Positions 1-5,977 of a stretch of DNA of 6,186 bases are shown here, in pieces. Position 1 is the stretch's first letter; every line of letters starts with the position of its first letter. The stretch comes from CAWBRT01 sp050015355 (lineage in GTDB: Bacteria; Acidobacteriota; Terriglobia; Terriglobales; Acidobacteriaceae): NCBI GenBank assembly GCA_050015355.1, contig JBEKBO010000188.1, positions 1 to 6,186 on the forward strand, in the 5' to 3' direction. Below the pieces are notes generated by a model, which was given only the letters and a program-made list of their open reading frames with translations, ran no database searches and was not told the DNA's origin. The position numbers were made by a program, and so were the translations under genes.

Positions 1-415
1 CGCCCGAGGGGCCGACGTGGACCTGCTGGCGCAACACTATGTGACCGTGCTCAACGAGCGCTTCGGCTCTAGCAAACAGATCGGCAAAGCCGCCCTGGAA
101 CTCCTGCGACAGCACAACTGGCCTGGGAACGTGCGCGAGCTCCTGCACGTGGTGGAAGCGGCCCTGGTGCTCTGTGAGGGATCCCAGGTTCTGCCCGAGC
201 ACCTCCCCGCCGCCTTGCGCAATTTGAAGCCTGCTCCGCCAGTCGGTCCTTCAGCGCAGGACGCCTCGCTGCCAACGCTCGAAGAAGCAGAGCGCGCGCA
301 CATTCTACAGGCGATCGAGGCCAGCAAGGGTCACCGCGGAAACGCGGCCAGGATTCTCGGAATCAGCGAGCGGAATTTGTACCGAAAACTGCGTGAGCAC
401 GGCCTGCTATCGTGA
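1..415 (+). CDS. NtrC-family sigma-54-dependent transcriptional activator, C-terminal part (5' truncated by window)
   Basis: Reading frame starts at base 2 and is open from the window edge to TGA at 413-415, so about 137 C-terminal residues are visible. Seen: the end of an AAA+ sigma-54-interaction domain with the hallmark WPGNVREL at 119-142, preceded by a helix resembling the RG.D...LA.HY segment (5-40) typical of this family. After a short linker comes a Fis-type helix-turn-helix, GNAARILGISERNLYRKL (338-391), ending in HGLLS. Known of the family: such proteins bind upstream enhancer sites and hydrolyse ATP to open sigma-54 promoters; many carry an N-terminal receiver domain controlled by a histidine kinase. 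The N-terminal domain lies outside the window, so response regulator versus another sensor type cannot be decided. The target genes are unknown; I found no convincing sigma-54 -24/-12 site in the intergenic regions of this window. Convergent with the methyltransferase gene. Confidence 0.93.
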   Translation, partial: ARGADVDLLAQHYVTVLNERFGSSKQIGKAALELLRQHNWPGNVRELLHVVEAALVLCEGSQVLPEHLPAALRNLKPAPPVGPSAQDASLPTLEEAERAHILQAIEASKGHRGNAARILGISERNLYRKLREHGLLS

Positions 416-563
416 TCCGGCAGCGAGCTTTCCTCAGCGCAGCCGGAGAACAGTTCCGCTAGGCACTCAAGGCAGGAAGGTTCTGAGGACTCACAAACCG
501 CGTTCTGGGAAGTGGCGGAGTACAGTTCCGGGCGGAATCGTCGCCGATAGGGAAACTAACGAC
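416..563. other. Convergent intergenic spacer with inverted and direct repeats
   Basis: A 148-bp spacer lies between two converging genes. Directly after the activator stop, TCCGGC (416-421) and GCCGGA (442-447) form a 6-bp inverted repeat with a 20-nt loop. No T-run follows, so it is a poor intrinsic terminator. A near-perfect direct repeat, CGGAGAACAGTTCCG (444-458) and CGGAGTACAGTTCCG (516-530), matches at 14 of 15 positions. GGCG (531-534) and CGCC (542-545) could form a short stem near the methyltransferase 3' end, again without a U-tract. No gene is visible. Confidence 0.5.
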
Positions 564-1382
564 CTATTCGGATTGCAATGCAACGATCTCAAGTACTCCT
601 GGCGTGATCATCCAACTTCGAGGGGTTGCTTCCAAGGCCGTGAAGGCCTCCCAAATGGCCTCGGACCGAGGTACGCTCAAATGCCCTAAGTCGACCAACC
701 GATGTCGGCCTACTTCCACGAACGACCTCAACCATGTCCAACTCATGTGGCCGGGCTGGACGATATCGACGATTGGACGCAGTTCGCGCAGCTGGAGCCC
801 GAGTTCTTCGAGCCAACGGGGCAGTGCCAGCCCGATATTGGGTTCGCCTCCACTGTCACGCCAGCTGGCCATCACGGCTCTTACGAACTCTTCCACTTCC
901 GGGCAGTACGGCGCGGTTTGCCAAGTGGAATAATCAAAATACTCGTGCAGGATGATTGCACCCCCAGGACGAAGTGCCGCGGCAATACGCGCGAGAACGT
1001 CGCGGGGGTGTTTCACAAACGAAAGCACCCATCGGCACCAGGCAACGTCGACGAGCACTGTGGGGAACTCGCCGCCGTCCAGATCGGTTTCATGGACGGC
1101 GATGTTCTCGAACCCTCGCGACTGGCGCATCGTTCTGAGAGCGTCAAGAAATCGCGCTGATTTGTCGACCGCCACGACGCGGCCGGAAGGGCCGACCAGA
1201 TCCGCGAGATCGAACGAGGCGTAGCCAGGGCCGCAACCCACGTCCAGTACCGTGTCACCAGGGCTGATCCCGCAGAGTCGCCAAACGGCAAGCGCGCGCT
1301 CCCGCCACGCCCGGTGCTGCACACCCAGTCTCGTCAGTTCCTCATCGTTCGTGCCCAGTACGTAGGCTCTTTCGGACGCCAT
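564..1382 (-). CDS. Class I SAM-dependent methyltransferase
   Basis: 272 residues from ATG at 1382 to TAG at 564. Seen: motif I, VLDVGCGPGY, at residues 45-54 (SAM-binding glycine-rich loop); the acidic end of strand beta2 in VVAVDKS, with D73 expected to contact the ribose; a further acidic residue region D100-D102; and the post-II/motif III-like LRPGGAIILHEY at 137-148. This is the Rossmann-like fold of small-molecule methyltransferases, probably cytoplasmic. A GTG at 1388 is also in frame and would add two residues, but it overlaps the Shine-Dalgarno GAGGAG (minus strand 1393-1388). That site lies 5 nt before the ATG at 1382, so I prefer 1382. The C-terminal ~120 residues (rich in W, including W...W pairs) carry no motif I recognise and probably define the acceptor site. 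The substrate cannot be told. The gene is monocistronic here and convergent with the upstream activator; it is divergent from the AtuA cluster with ~715 bp between. Confidence 0.88.
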   Translation of the reverse strand: MASERAYVLGTNDEELTRLGVQHRAWRERALAVWRLCGISPGDTVLDVGCGPGYASFDLADLVGPSGRVVAVDKSARFLDALRTMRQSRGFENIAVHETDLDGGEFPTVLVDVAWCRWVLSFVKHPRDVLARIAAALRPGGAIILHEYFDYSTWQTAPYCPEVEEFVRAVMASWRDSGGEPNIGLALPRWLEELGLQLRELRPIVDIVQPGHMSWTWLRSFVEVGRHRLVDLGHLSVPRSEAIWEAFTALEATPRSWMITPGVLEIVALQSE

Positions 1383-1387
1383 GTTCA

Positions 1388-1393
1388 CTCCTC
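1388..1393 (-). promoter_or_regulatory. Ribosome binding site deciding the methyltransferase start
   Basis: On the minus strand, GAGGAG (1393 down to 1388) sits 5 nt before ATG at 1382. This spacing is good for the ATG, but the site overlaps the alternative GTG start at 1388, so it argues for the ATG. Confidence 0.65.
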
Positions 1394-1595
1394 GTCAAAT
1401 CGTCGAAAGTCAGCCCCTCGCATAAAAAATAGCGAACAGCATGCCACAGCGGCTATCCGTTTTTTGCGGTCAAAATTGCGCACGAAATGGGCCACTTGTT
1501 GTAGGTCTGAACTGGGAGATGGGCCGAATCCACGATCGCCCCTCTGAGGGCAGGACCAACGTGCGGCAGGCATCCACAGCTCGGCCACGTGGTTT

Positions 1596-1616
1596 CTAGT
1601 TGCGCCCTAGTTGCGC
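1596..1616. repeat. Tandem 10-bp direct repeat CTAGTTGCGC, period 11
   Basis: CTAGTTGCGC occurs at 1596-1605 and again at 1607-1616, separated by one base. The partial copy CTAGTT recurs at 1634-1639. An 11-bp period places the two full copies on the same face of the helix, which would suit a protein-binding site, but it could equally be a replication-slippage duplication. Confidence 0.6.
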
Positions 1617-1685
1617 GCTTTGCCGCATTTTGCCTAGTTAAAGTGCTGAAAATACAGCGGGCTAGGGATCTGAGTCGCACTCATA

Positions 1686-1709
1686 CATAGCAATGTGCCC
1701 ATAGCAATG
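1686..1709. repeat. 10-bp direct repeat CATAGCAATG, period 14
   Basis: CATAGCAATG is found exactly at 1686-1695 and 1700-1709 with TGCC between. It lies in non-coding DNA with no gene on either side for several hundred bases. Function unknown; a small local duplication is the simplest explanation. Confidence 0.6.
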
Positions 1710-2025
1710 CGCCTGCCGAACGCGCCAGTGAAGCTCCTGAGGCGTGCCCCCGCAGTTCTTGTCGCGTCCTGGTCGCGCCTGTTGCCGTCCAGAGCCAGCA
1801 AAAATGGGGGCTTTAGGTTCTGGCATAAAAATACGACGACAAGTCGCCCATCTAGGCTCGCGTCCCTGCGGCGACGCACTCTTGCCTGGTCCGTAGAGCA
1901 CTCTTCCAGGGCGAGCGGAGGTCATGGCTCCGTTTTCAAATCACCAGAAAACAACGCGCTATGCCGGTGCTAGGAGTATTTTGCAATGCCTGCGAGTGCC
2001 TGTGCGTCGGATCAAGCGAAAGAGT

Positions 2026-2054
2026 TTGCCCTCCTGAAAAGTGTTTCGTATAGT
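2026..2054 (+). promoter_or_regulatory. Candidate sigma-70-type promoter of the AtuA cluster
   Basis: TTGCCC (2026-2031) matches the -35 consensus at 4 of 6 positions and TATAGT (2049-2054) matches the -10 consensus at 5 of 6. The spacer is exactly 17 bp (2032-2048). Transcription would begin near 2061 and leave a leader of about 39 nt before the ATG at 2100, which fits. CGAAA/TTTCG (about 2018-2022 and 2044-2048) gives a weak inverted repeat across the spacer. Prediction from pattern only. Confidence 0.55.
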
Positions 2055-2099
2055 TGTGGCGCTTCAAAGTAGCGAATATTTCAAAATAGGTGGATCGCC

Positions 2100-3467
2100 A
2101 TGAGCAGGCGGAATAAGGTGCGGGTTGGTTCGGGTGCGGGTACCTCCGACGATCGCATGGTGCCGGCGCTGGAGTTAGTGGAGCGCGGCGAACTCGACTT
2201 TTTGGTTTTTGAATGTCTGGCGGAGCGAACCGTTGCACGCGAGAGTCTGGCGCGTTCGAAGGACCCCGAGAAGGGCTATACCCCTTCCATGCCCGAGCGA
2301 TTGCGTATGGTGCTCCCCGCCTGCGTGAAACAAGAGGTCCGAATCGTCACCAACATGGGTGCCGCTAATCCCTTGGGAGGCGCCAAGGCGGTGCGGCGGG
2401 AGGCGCGGGAGCTCGGGTTGGGCGATATTGCCTGCGCGGTCGTGCTGGGCGACGAGGTCACTGAACTCGTCCGCGGTCATCCGGAGTTGCCGCTGATGGA
2501 AACCGGCGAGCCGCTGGAATCGATTCTGCCCCGACTCGTTTCGGCGAACGCCTATCTCGGAGCCGATGTGATCTCGAAGGCCTTGGCCACCGACGCGCCC
2601 GTCGTGCTCACCGGCCGGGTGGCGGATCCATCGCTGTTCCTGGCTCCCATGATGTATGCCCTGGGCTGGTCCTACGACGACTTGCCGAAGCTCGCCATGG
2701 GAACGCTGGCGGGGCATTTGTTGGAATGCACCGCGCAGTTGACCGGTGGTTGCTTCGGCTGGCCGGGCAAGAAGGATGTTCCCGACCTGGCGAATGTCGG
2801 CTATCCGTTCGCCGATGTCACAGCCGACGGATCGGTCAGCCTCGGCAAAACGCCGGGCTCCGGCGGCCGCCTGGATGTCATGACCTGCACCGAGCAGATG
2901 CTTTATGAGATACACGACCCGACCGCGTACTTCACGCCAGACTGCGTGCTGGACATCACCGGGGTGCGCCTGCTGCAGGAGGCGAAGGATCGAGTGCGCG
3001 TGGAAGGGGCGAAGGCGAGTTCCCGCACCGACACCTACAAGGTCACGATAGGCTATTCGAACGGCTATATAGGCGAGGGCGAGGTGTCCTATGGCGGCAT
3101 CGATGCGGTTGCGCGCGCCCAATGGGCAGCCGAGGTGGTGAAGGAACGTTTGCGGGCGCGCGGCTTCACCTATGAGGATTTCCGGGTGGATCTGATCGGC
3201 ATGTCCAGCCTGCACGGTGATCCGGGTTCGCGGCCGGAGCCTTATGAAGTCCGTCTGCGCATGGCCGGCCGCAGCTTTGACCGTCGCGCCGCGCACGCCA
3301 TCGGATTTGAAGTGCGGGCGCTGCACATGCACGGCCCGGGTGGCTCGGGCGGCGGTTGTGAACCGCGCGTGCGTGACGTGTTGGCGGTTAAGTCTGTGCT
3401 GCTGCCGAAGCAGCTGGTAAATCCCCAGGTGGTGATGGAGGGTTCTTATGAGTCTGCGCGTCTATGA
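2100..3467 (+). CDS. Acyclic terpene utilization AtuA-family protein (former DUF1446)
   Basis: 455 residues, probably cytoplasmic: no signal peptide or membrane segment. Seen: N-terminal GSGAGTSDDR (10-19), FLVFECLAERTVA (34-46), TNMGAANPLGGA (84-95), TGRVADPSLF (171-180), GHLLECTAQLTGG (205-217), DPTAYFTPDCVLD (273-285) and a glycine-rich HGPGGSGGG (411-419) near the C-terminus. Together these are the recognisable signature of the AtuA/DUF1446 family. The family is named from a Pseudomonas gene cluster for citronellol/geraniol breakdown; its biochemical reaction is not established to my knowledge, so terpene use is not implied here. Start chosen because AGGTGG (2088-2093) lies 6 nt before ATG 2100. 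Many relatives carry an extra C-terminal ferredoxin-like domain; here that domain is a separate downstream gene overlapping by 20 nt. A 385-codon antisense frame exists across the gene but has no recognisable features. Confidence 0.9.
   Translation: MSRRNKVRVGSGAGTSDDRMVPALELVERGELDFLVFECLAERTVARESLARSKDPEKGYTPSMPERLRMVLPACVKQEVRIVTNMGAANPLGGAKAVRREARELGLGDIACAVVLGDEVTELVRGHPELPLMETGEPLESILPRLVSANAYLGADVISKALATDAPVVLTGRVADPSLFLAPMMYALGWSYDDLPKLAMGTLAGHLLECTAQLTGGCFGWPGKKDVPDLANVGYPFADVTADGSVSLGKTPGSGGRLDVMTCTEQMLYEIHDPTAYFTPDCVLDITGVRLLQEAKDRVRVEGAKASSRTDTYKVTIGYSNGYIGEGEVSYGGIDAVARAQWAAEVVKERLRARGFTYEDFRVDLIGMSSLHGDPGSRPEPYEVRLRMAGRSFDRRAAHAIGFEVRALHMHGPGGSGGGCEPRVRDVLAVKSVLLPKQLVNPQVVMEGSYESARL
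3437..3442 (+). promoter_or_regulatory. Internal ribosome binding site within the AtuA-family gene
   Basis: GGAGGG lies 5 nt upstream of ATG 3448, inside the last codons of the preceding gene. It supports real, coupled translation of the small downstream protein rather than a frameshifted fusion. Confidence 0.7.
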
Positions 3468-3765
3468 CCTGGTGCATTGCCGCGCCGGCGACAAGGGCAA
3501 TACGTCCAATATCTCGGTTATCTGCTATGACGAGAAAGACTGGGAGTTCCTGCAGCGTGTGCTGACGCCTGAGCGCGTCATGGCCGCCTTCGCGCATATC
3601 GCCGGAGGTCCGGTGCGGCGTTACGAGCTGCGCAATGTGAAGGCGTTTAACTTCGTAATCGAAAATGCGCTTGCCGGTGGCGTGACCGTCTCACTGGCGC
3701 AGGACGTGCATGGGAAAAGTCTCAGCAACGTCATGCTGGGAGTTGAGCTGCCCAGTCGTTCCTAA
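3448..3765 (+). CDS. AtuA-like ferredoxin-fold small protein (partner of AtuA-family protein)
   Basis: 105 residues. Seen: N-terminal HCRAGDKGNTSNISV (10-24), then RYELRNVKAFNFVIENALAG (58-77) and DVHGKSLSNVMLGVEL near the C-terminus. This pattern (R.GDKG.T.NI, GP..RYEL, A.NFV.E.AL.GGVT.SL, GK.L) is what I recognise as the AtuA-like ferredoxin-fold domain, which in many bacteria is the C-terminal part of the AtuA-family protein itself. Here it is separate: the ATG lies 20 nt inside the upstream gene, in the +1 frame relative to it, with its own strong GGAGGG site. Inference: the two products form one complex or enzyme and are made by coupled translation. No membrane segment or signal peptide. 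Reaction unknown. The next gene starts 62 nt downstream. Confidence 0.85.
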   Translation: MSLRVYDLVHCRAGDKGNTSNISVICYDEKDWEFLQRVLTPERVMAAFAHIAGGPVRRYELRNVKAFNFVIENALAGGVTVSLAQDVHGKSLSNVMLGVELPSRS

Positions 3766-3827
3766 GCCAGCAAGATTGCGCAGGCAGGCTGCAAGCTGTT
3801 GGTGGCCGCGCGCGGAGAGGACCCTGC

Positions 3828-5171
3828 ATGTCGAACGTACAACCCACGTCGCTGTTGCGCGGCAAGCGTTTCTACATCATTCTCTTTTTGTTTTTCAACA
3901 TTGTCATCAACTACATTGACCGGGTTAATCTTTCGATTGCCGCCCCGGTTATTTCCAAATACTTCCACTGGGACGCGGCGACGATGGGTTGGGTCTTTTC
4001 CGCGTACTTGTGGACGTATACCGCTTTACTGGTCCACACCGGATGGCTGGGGGATCGTATTGGGGTGCGACGCACTGCCGCAATTTCGATCTCGGTGTGG
4101 TCGGTGGCGGCGATGCTCACCGGCGCGGTGACCAACTTCTTCTGGATGATTTTGGCGCGACTCAGCCTGGGCGTGGGAGAATCCGCGACCTTCCCGATGT
4201 GCAACAACGTCGTTCGGCAGTGGTTTACGGCCGAAGAGCGTGGCTTTGCCACCGGCCTGTTTCATGCGGGAGTCTTTCTCAGCACAGCCGTAGCCACTCC
4301 GGTGGTGGCATGGACGGTGCTGCGCTACGGCTGGCGTGCATCCTTCTTCATCTTCGGGTCGCTTGGTTTTGTGTGGCTGATCTTCTGGCTGAAATGGTTT
4401 CATCCCCCGGAAACCTGCCCGTGGCTGCCGGAAGATGAGCGGAGCCTGATCCTGACAAAACGCTTGGGCTCGCCAAAGAGTCAAGCCGCGAGCGCCGCGG
4501 CTCGTCCACTCGGGTTCTTCGAGGCGTTGGCACCACTGGTTCGGCAGAAAACCGCCTGGGGCATGTTCATCTCGCAGGGCTGTGTCAATTACATGCAGTA
4601 TCTGTTCCTGGCATGGCTTCCCTCATATCTGGTGCAAGCTCGCGGGATGGACCTGATGAAAGCCGGCATCTTCACGGCGATCCCTTACCTGGTTGGTACA
4701 GTCGTGGAGGTTACCCTCGGCAAGCTCAGCGATCACATCTACACACCCGAGGAACTCAAGCAGGGCAAGCGCCGGAACCTGGTGGCCCTCTTGCTGGCGT
4801 TGACCTCTGTAGTCTTGCTGATCAACGTGGTCAGCAGCTCATTTGCGATCATTGCGATTATTACCATCGCGCTGTCGTGCAACACTTCGGTGATCATGTT
4901 CAACTACGCACTGAATGGCGATTTGGTCGAAGACCCGAAGTTGGTTGGGACGGCGTATGGAACGGTCCAGCTGGGCGGCAATGCGTTTGGCCTGTGTGCG
5001 CCGATCTTTACCGGCTACATCGTCAAGGCCACGGGAAGCTTTGCCAGTGCGTTTGTACTCGCCGGTGTGCTGGCGCTGATCGGAGCGGTTGTCGCGATCA
5101 CGATGACGCGGAAGCCCATCCACGGCGATCAGCCAATTGGCGGTGCCGTGCCGGTCGCAATCGGACAATGA
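3828..5171 (+). CDS. MFS transporter, anion:cation symporter (ACS)-like, probably carboxylate uptake
   Basis: 447 residues with 12 predicted membrane helices (roughly 15-38, 53-72, 84-103, 105-125, 142-165, 170-190, 243-266, 278-298, 318-334, 338-360, 375-398, 404-425) and a central cytoplasmic loop at about 191-242. Seen: NYIDRVNLS at the end of helix 1, the MFS motif A GWLGDRIGVRR (72-82), RLSLGVGESATFP (111-123), which is characteristic of the ACS group, and a degenerate second-half motif A, GKLSDHIYTPEELKQGKRR (298-316). Known members move sugar acids, hexuronates, phthalates and other organic anions with a cation. The substrate here cannot be read; the neighbours suggest an organic acid fed to the cluster's enzymes. 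Start at ATG 3828, 7 nt after GGAGAGG (3814-3820). Full length for the family. Confidence 0.92.
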   Translation: MSNVQPTSLLRGKRFYIILFLFFNIVINYIDRVNLSIAAPVISKYFHWDAATMGWVFSAYLWTYTALLVHTGWLGDRIGVRRTAAISISVWSVAAMLTGAVTNFFWMILARLSLGVGESATFPMCNNVVRQWFTAEERGFATGLFHAGVFLSTAVATPVVAWTVLRYGWRASFFIFGSLGFVWLIFWLKWFHPPETCPWLPEDERSLILTKRLGSPKSQAASAAARPLGFFEALAPLVRQKTAWGMFISQGCVNYMQYLFLAWLPSYLVQARGMDLMKAGIFTAIPYLVGTVVEVTLGKLSDHIYTPEELKQGKRRNLVALLLALTSVVLLINVVSSSFAIIAIITIALSCNTSVIMFNYALNGDLVEDPKLVGTAYGTVQLGGNAFGLCAPIFTGYIVKATGSFASAFVLAGVLALIGAVVAITMTRKPIHGDQPIGGAVPVAIGQ

Positions 5172-5226
5172 AAGCGGTGGCAATTTCAGCATTGCGACGT
5201 GGCTGACTTGAGCATCGGGAGACAAC

Positions 5227-5466
5227 ATGGACCGGAGACTGCACATCGGATTGATGATTCCCGCGAACAACACCACCATGGAGCGCGGGCTGTTAGCTTG
5301 GCTGCCCGAGCAATCGGTGGGCAGTTGGGACGCCCTCCTCACCTACGACATCCTCGAACCGCTGCAATCAGCTTTTGGGAAGCCGGAGATGTCTTCAGTC
5401 CAGGTAACTGCGCAAGAGGTATTGAGGGCGGCGGAGGAAAAGCCGTTTGTTGACAGCCCGCAATAG
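5227..5466 (+). pseudogene. Remnant of a maleate isomerase / arylmalonate decarboxylase-type (Asp/Glu racemase superfamily) gene, internally deleted
   Basis: 79 codons with a proper start: GGGAG (5217-5221) is 5 nt before ATG 5227. Residues 1-28, with RRLHIGLMIPANNTTMERGL, look like the N-terminus of maleate isomerase/arylmalonate decarboxylase-like proteins, where the N(N/S)TTME loop belongs to the active site. Residues about 34-70 (DALLTYDILEPLQSAFGKPE...SSVQVTAQEVLRAA) resemble the C-terminal part of the same family, near the segment reading DI...L....GKPV.SSNQ. Such proteins are usually about 240-250 residues and use two catalytic cysteines, one in each half. This ORF has no cysteine at all and lacks the middle ~150 residues. 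I infer an in-frame internal deletion near 5310-5330. It is thus probably non-functional, although transcribed and translated in the cluster. A genuine small protein cannot be excluded. The final residues (EEKPFVDSPQ) may be a natural end or a premature stop. Confidence 0.6.
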
Positions 5467-5485
5467 ACGAGTGCGCTGACCGCCG

Positions 5486-5539
5486 AGGCTGGAATGTCGT
5501 TAGGGAGTGGGAGAAGATTCAACGGAATCAGCCTTTTTT
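5486..5539 (+). terminator. Possible weak intrinsic terminator after the isomerase remnant
   Basis: A 5-bp hairpin GATTC-AACG-GAATC (5516-5529) is followed by AGCC and then six T residues (5534-5539). AGGCTG (5486-5491) could alternatively pair with CAGCCT (5529-5534) directly before the T-run. The stems are short or have long loops, so termination may be partial. If real, it would separate the AtuA/transporter block from the last small gene. Confidence 0.4.
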
Positions 5540-5562
5540 CAACAGCCTGCTCTAGACCATCC

Positions 5563-5591
5563 CACTCGTGACTTTCTATGATCACAAGGAG
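5563..5591 (+). promoter_or_regulatory. Bipartite leader motif CACTCGTG-N11-TCACAAGGAG, copy 1 (includes the ribosome binding site)
   Basis: CACTCGTG (5563-5570), 11 nt, then TCACAAGGAG (5582-5591). The AAGGAG at 5586-5591 is the Shine-Dalgarno for ATG 5597 (5-nt spacer). The same two blocks with the same 11-nt spacing recur at 6136-6164 before the next gene start, while the spacer sequences are unrelated. A regulatory role is inferred from conservation only. Confidence 0.5.
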
Positions 5592-5596
5592 ACTCT

Positions 5597-5890
5597 ATGC
5601 TATTTCTCGTTATTAGTACCCCCCGTCCTGAAAAGCCTTCCACAGTGGTCGAGGCGCGCAGCCGCTACTGGGACTGGATGAACCCGCTGCTGGCATCAGG
5701 TCTGGCACGTTCGGTTTATGCGCGGGTCGGGCGCGGTGCCGTCGCTCTTTTCGATGTGGACTCCAACGAAACACTGCACCGCCTGATGAACGAGTGGACG
5801 GAGATTATTCCCGTGCACATGGATGTCTATCCCTTGCTCGACGTGGGTCCCGCCCAAGATTTTCTTGCTTCGCAGCGCAAAGAGCTGTGA
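5597..5890 (+). CDS. Muconolactone delta-isomerase-like small protein (ferredoxin-like fold)
   Basis: 97 residues, no signal peptide or membrane helix. Seen: an N-terminal strand MLFLVIST, and the central LFDVDSNETLH (51-61) followed by EWTEIIPVHMDVYPLLD (66-82). This matches the pattern of muconolactone isomerase-like proteins (FDV.SN..LH......P....DV.PL), which are about 90-100 residues and form dimeric alpha/beta-barrel oligomers. True muconolactone isomerases act in the catechol branch of the beta-ketoadipate pathway. This protein is a diverged relative, the rest of that pathway is absent here, and its substrate is unknown, so I give no gene symbol. Start chosen from AAGGAG (5586-5591) 5 nt before ATG 5597. 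It lies 130 nt after the isomerase remnant behind a possible terminator, and it is followed 13 nt after its stop by a strong hairpin. Confidence 0.75.
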   Translation: MLFLVISTPRPEKPSTVVEARSRYWDWMNPLLASGLARSVYARVGRGAVALFDVDSNETLHRLMNEWTEIIPVHMDVYPLLDVGPAQDFLASQRKEL

Positions 5891-5903
5891 ACAGCCGGGT
5901 TGT

Positions 5904-5926
5904 GGGTACGACTTTTAGTCGTGCCC
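5904..5926 (+). terminator. Strong hairpin after the muconolactone-isomerase-like gene
   Basis: GGGTACGACT (5904-5913), loop TTT, AGTCGTGCCC (5917-5926): a 10-bp stem with one G-U pair, 13 nt after the stop codon. It is followed by CTTGCATG rather than a U-run. It may therefore be a 3'-end-stabilising stem, a Rho-assisted end, or a dispersed palindromic (REP-like) repeat rather than a classical intrinsic terminator. Confidence 0.5.
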
Positions 5927-5977
5927 CTTGCATGAAACTTCCTAGCCGAATGGTGGGCCTCTCGGCACATTGCCAAT

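Larger units (their letters stand above)
1394..2025. other. Long intergenic region without a convincing gene; contains short direct repeats
   Basis: About 630 bp in which short open frames exist on both strands, but none has a family signature, a good ribosome binding site or a protein-like composition. It is less G+C-rich in patches (A/T runs near 1424-1430 and 1460-1465) than the flanking genes. Visible structure: a tandem 10-bp direct repeat at 1596-1616; a second 10-bp direct repeat at 1686-1709; and TGCCTG twice, 10 bp apart, at 1987-1992 and 1997-2002, just upstream of the promoter at 2026-2054. It may be the divergent control region for the methyltransferase and the AtuA cluster, or may hold decayed mobile DNA. 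I cannot identify a promoter for the methyltransferase with confidence. Confidence 0.5.

Noticed and set aside
1466..1500. Sequence GCGGTCAAAATTGCGCACG... followed by GGGCCACTTG, reminiscent of IS21-type element ends
   Set aside because: Resemblance is from memory only. I see no multiple terminal repeats, no transposase genes and no target duplication. An insertion-sequence database search would be needed.
1453..1973. Several 75-92-codon open frames on both strands in the long intergenic region
   Set aside because: No recognisable motifs, no adequate ribosome binding sites, overlapping frames on both strands and compositions typical of chance ORFs in GC-rich DNA.
1383..2099. Sigma-54 (-24/-12, GG-N10-GC) promoters that the first gene's product might activate
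   Set aside because: Candidates such as the TGG...TTGC near 1770-1786 have wrong spacing (11 instead of 10) and poor flanks.
2175..3332. A 385-codon open frame on the minus strand across the AtuA-family gene
   Set aside because: The plus-strand frame carries clear family motifs and a good ribosome binding site. The antisense frame is rich in H, R, Q, A and G with no motif, as expected for the reverse frame of a GC-rich gene.
5450..5455. Perfect -35 hexamer TTGACA near the end of the isomerase remnant
   Set aside because: No -10-like sequence lies 16-18 bp downstream (GCGCTG region).
5553..5582. TAGACC-N18-TATGAT as a sigma-70 promoter for the muconolactone-isomerase-like gene
   Set aside because: Transcription would begin at about 5589, inside the Shine-Dalgarno at 5586-5591, so it cannot produce a normally translated mRNA.
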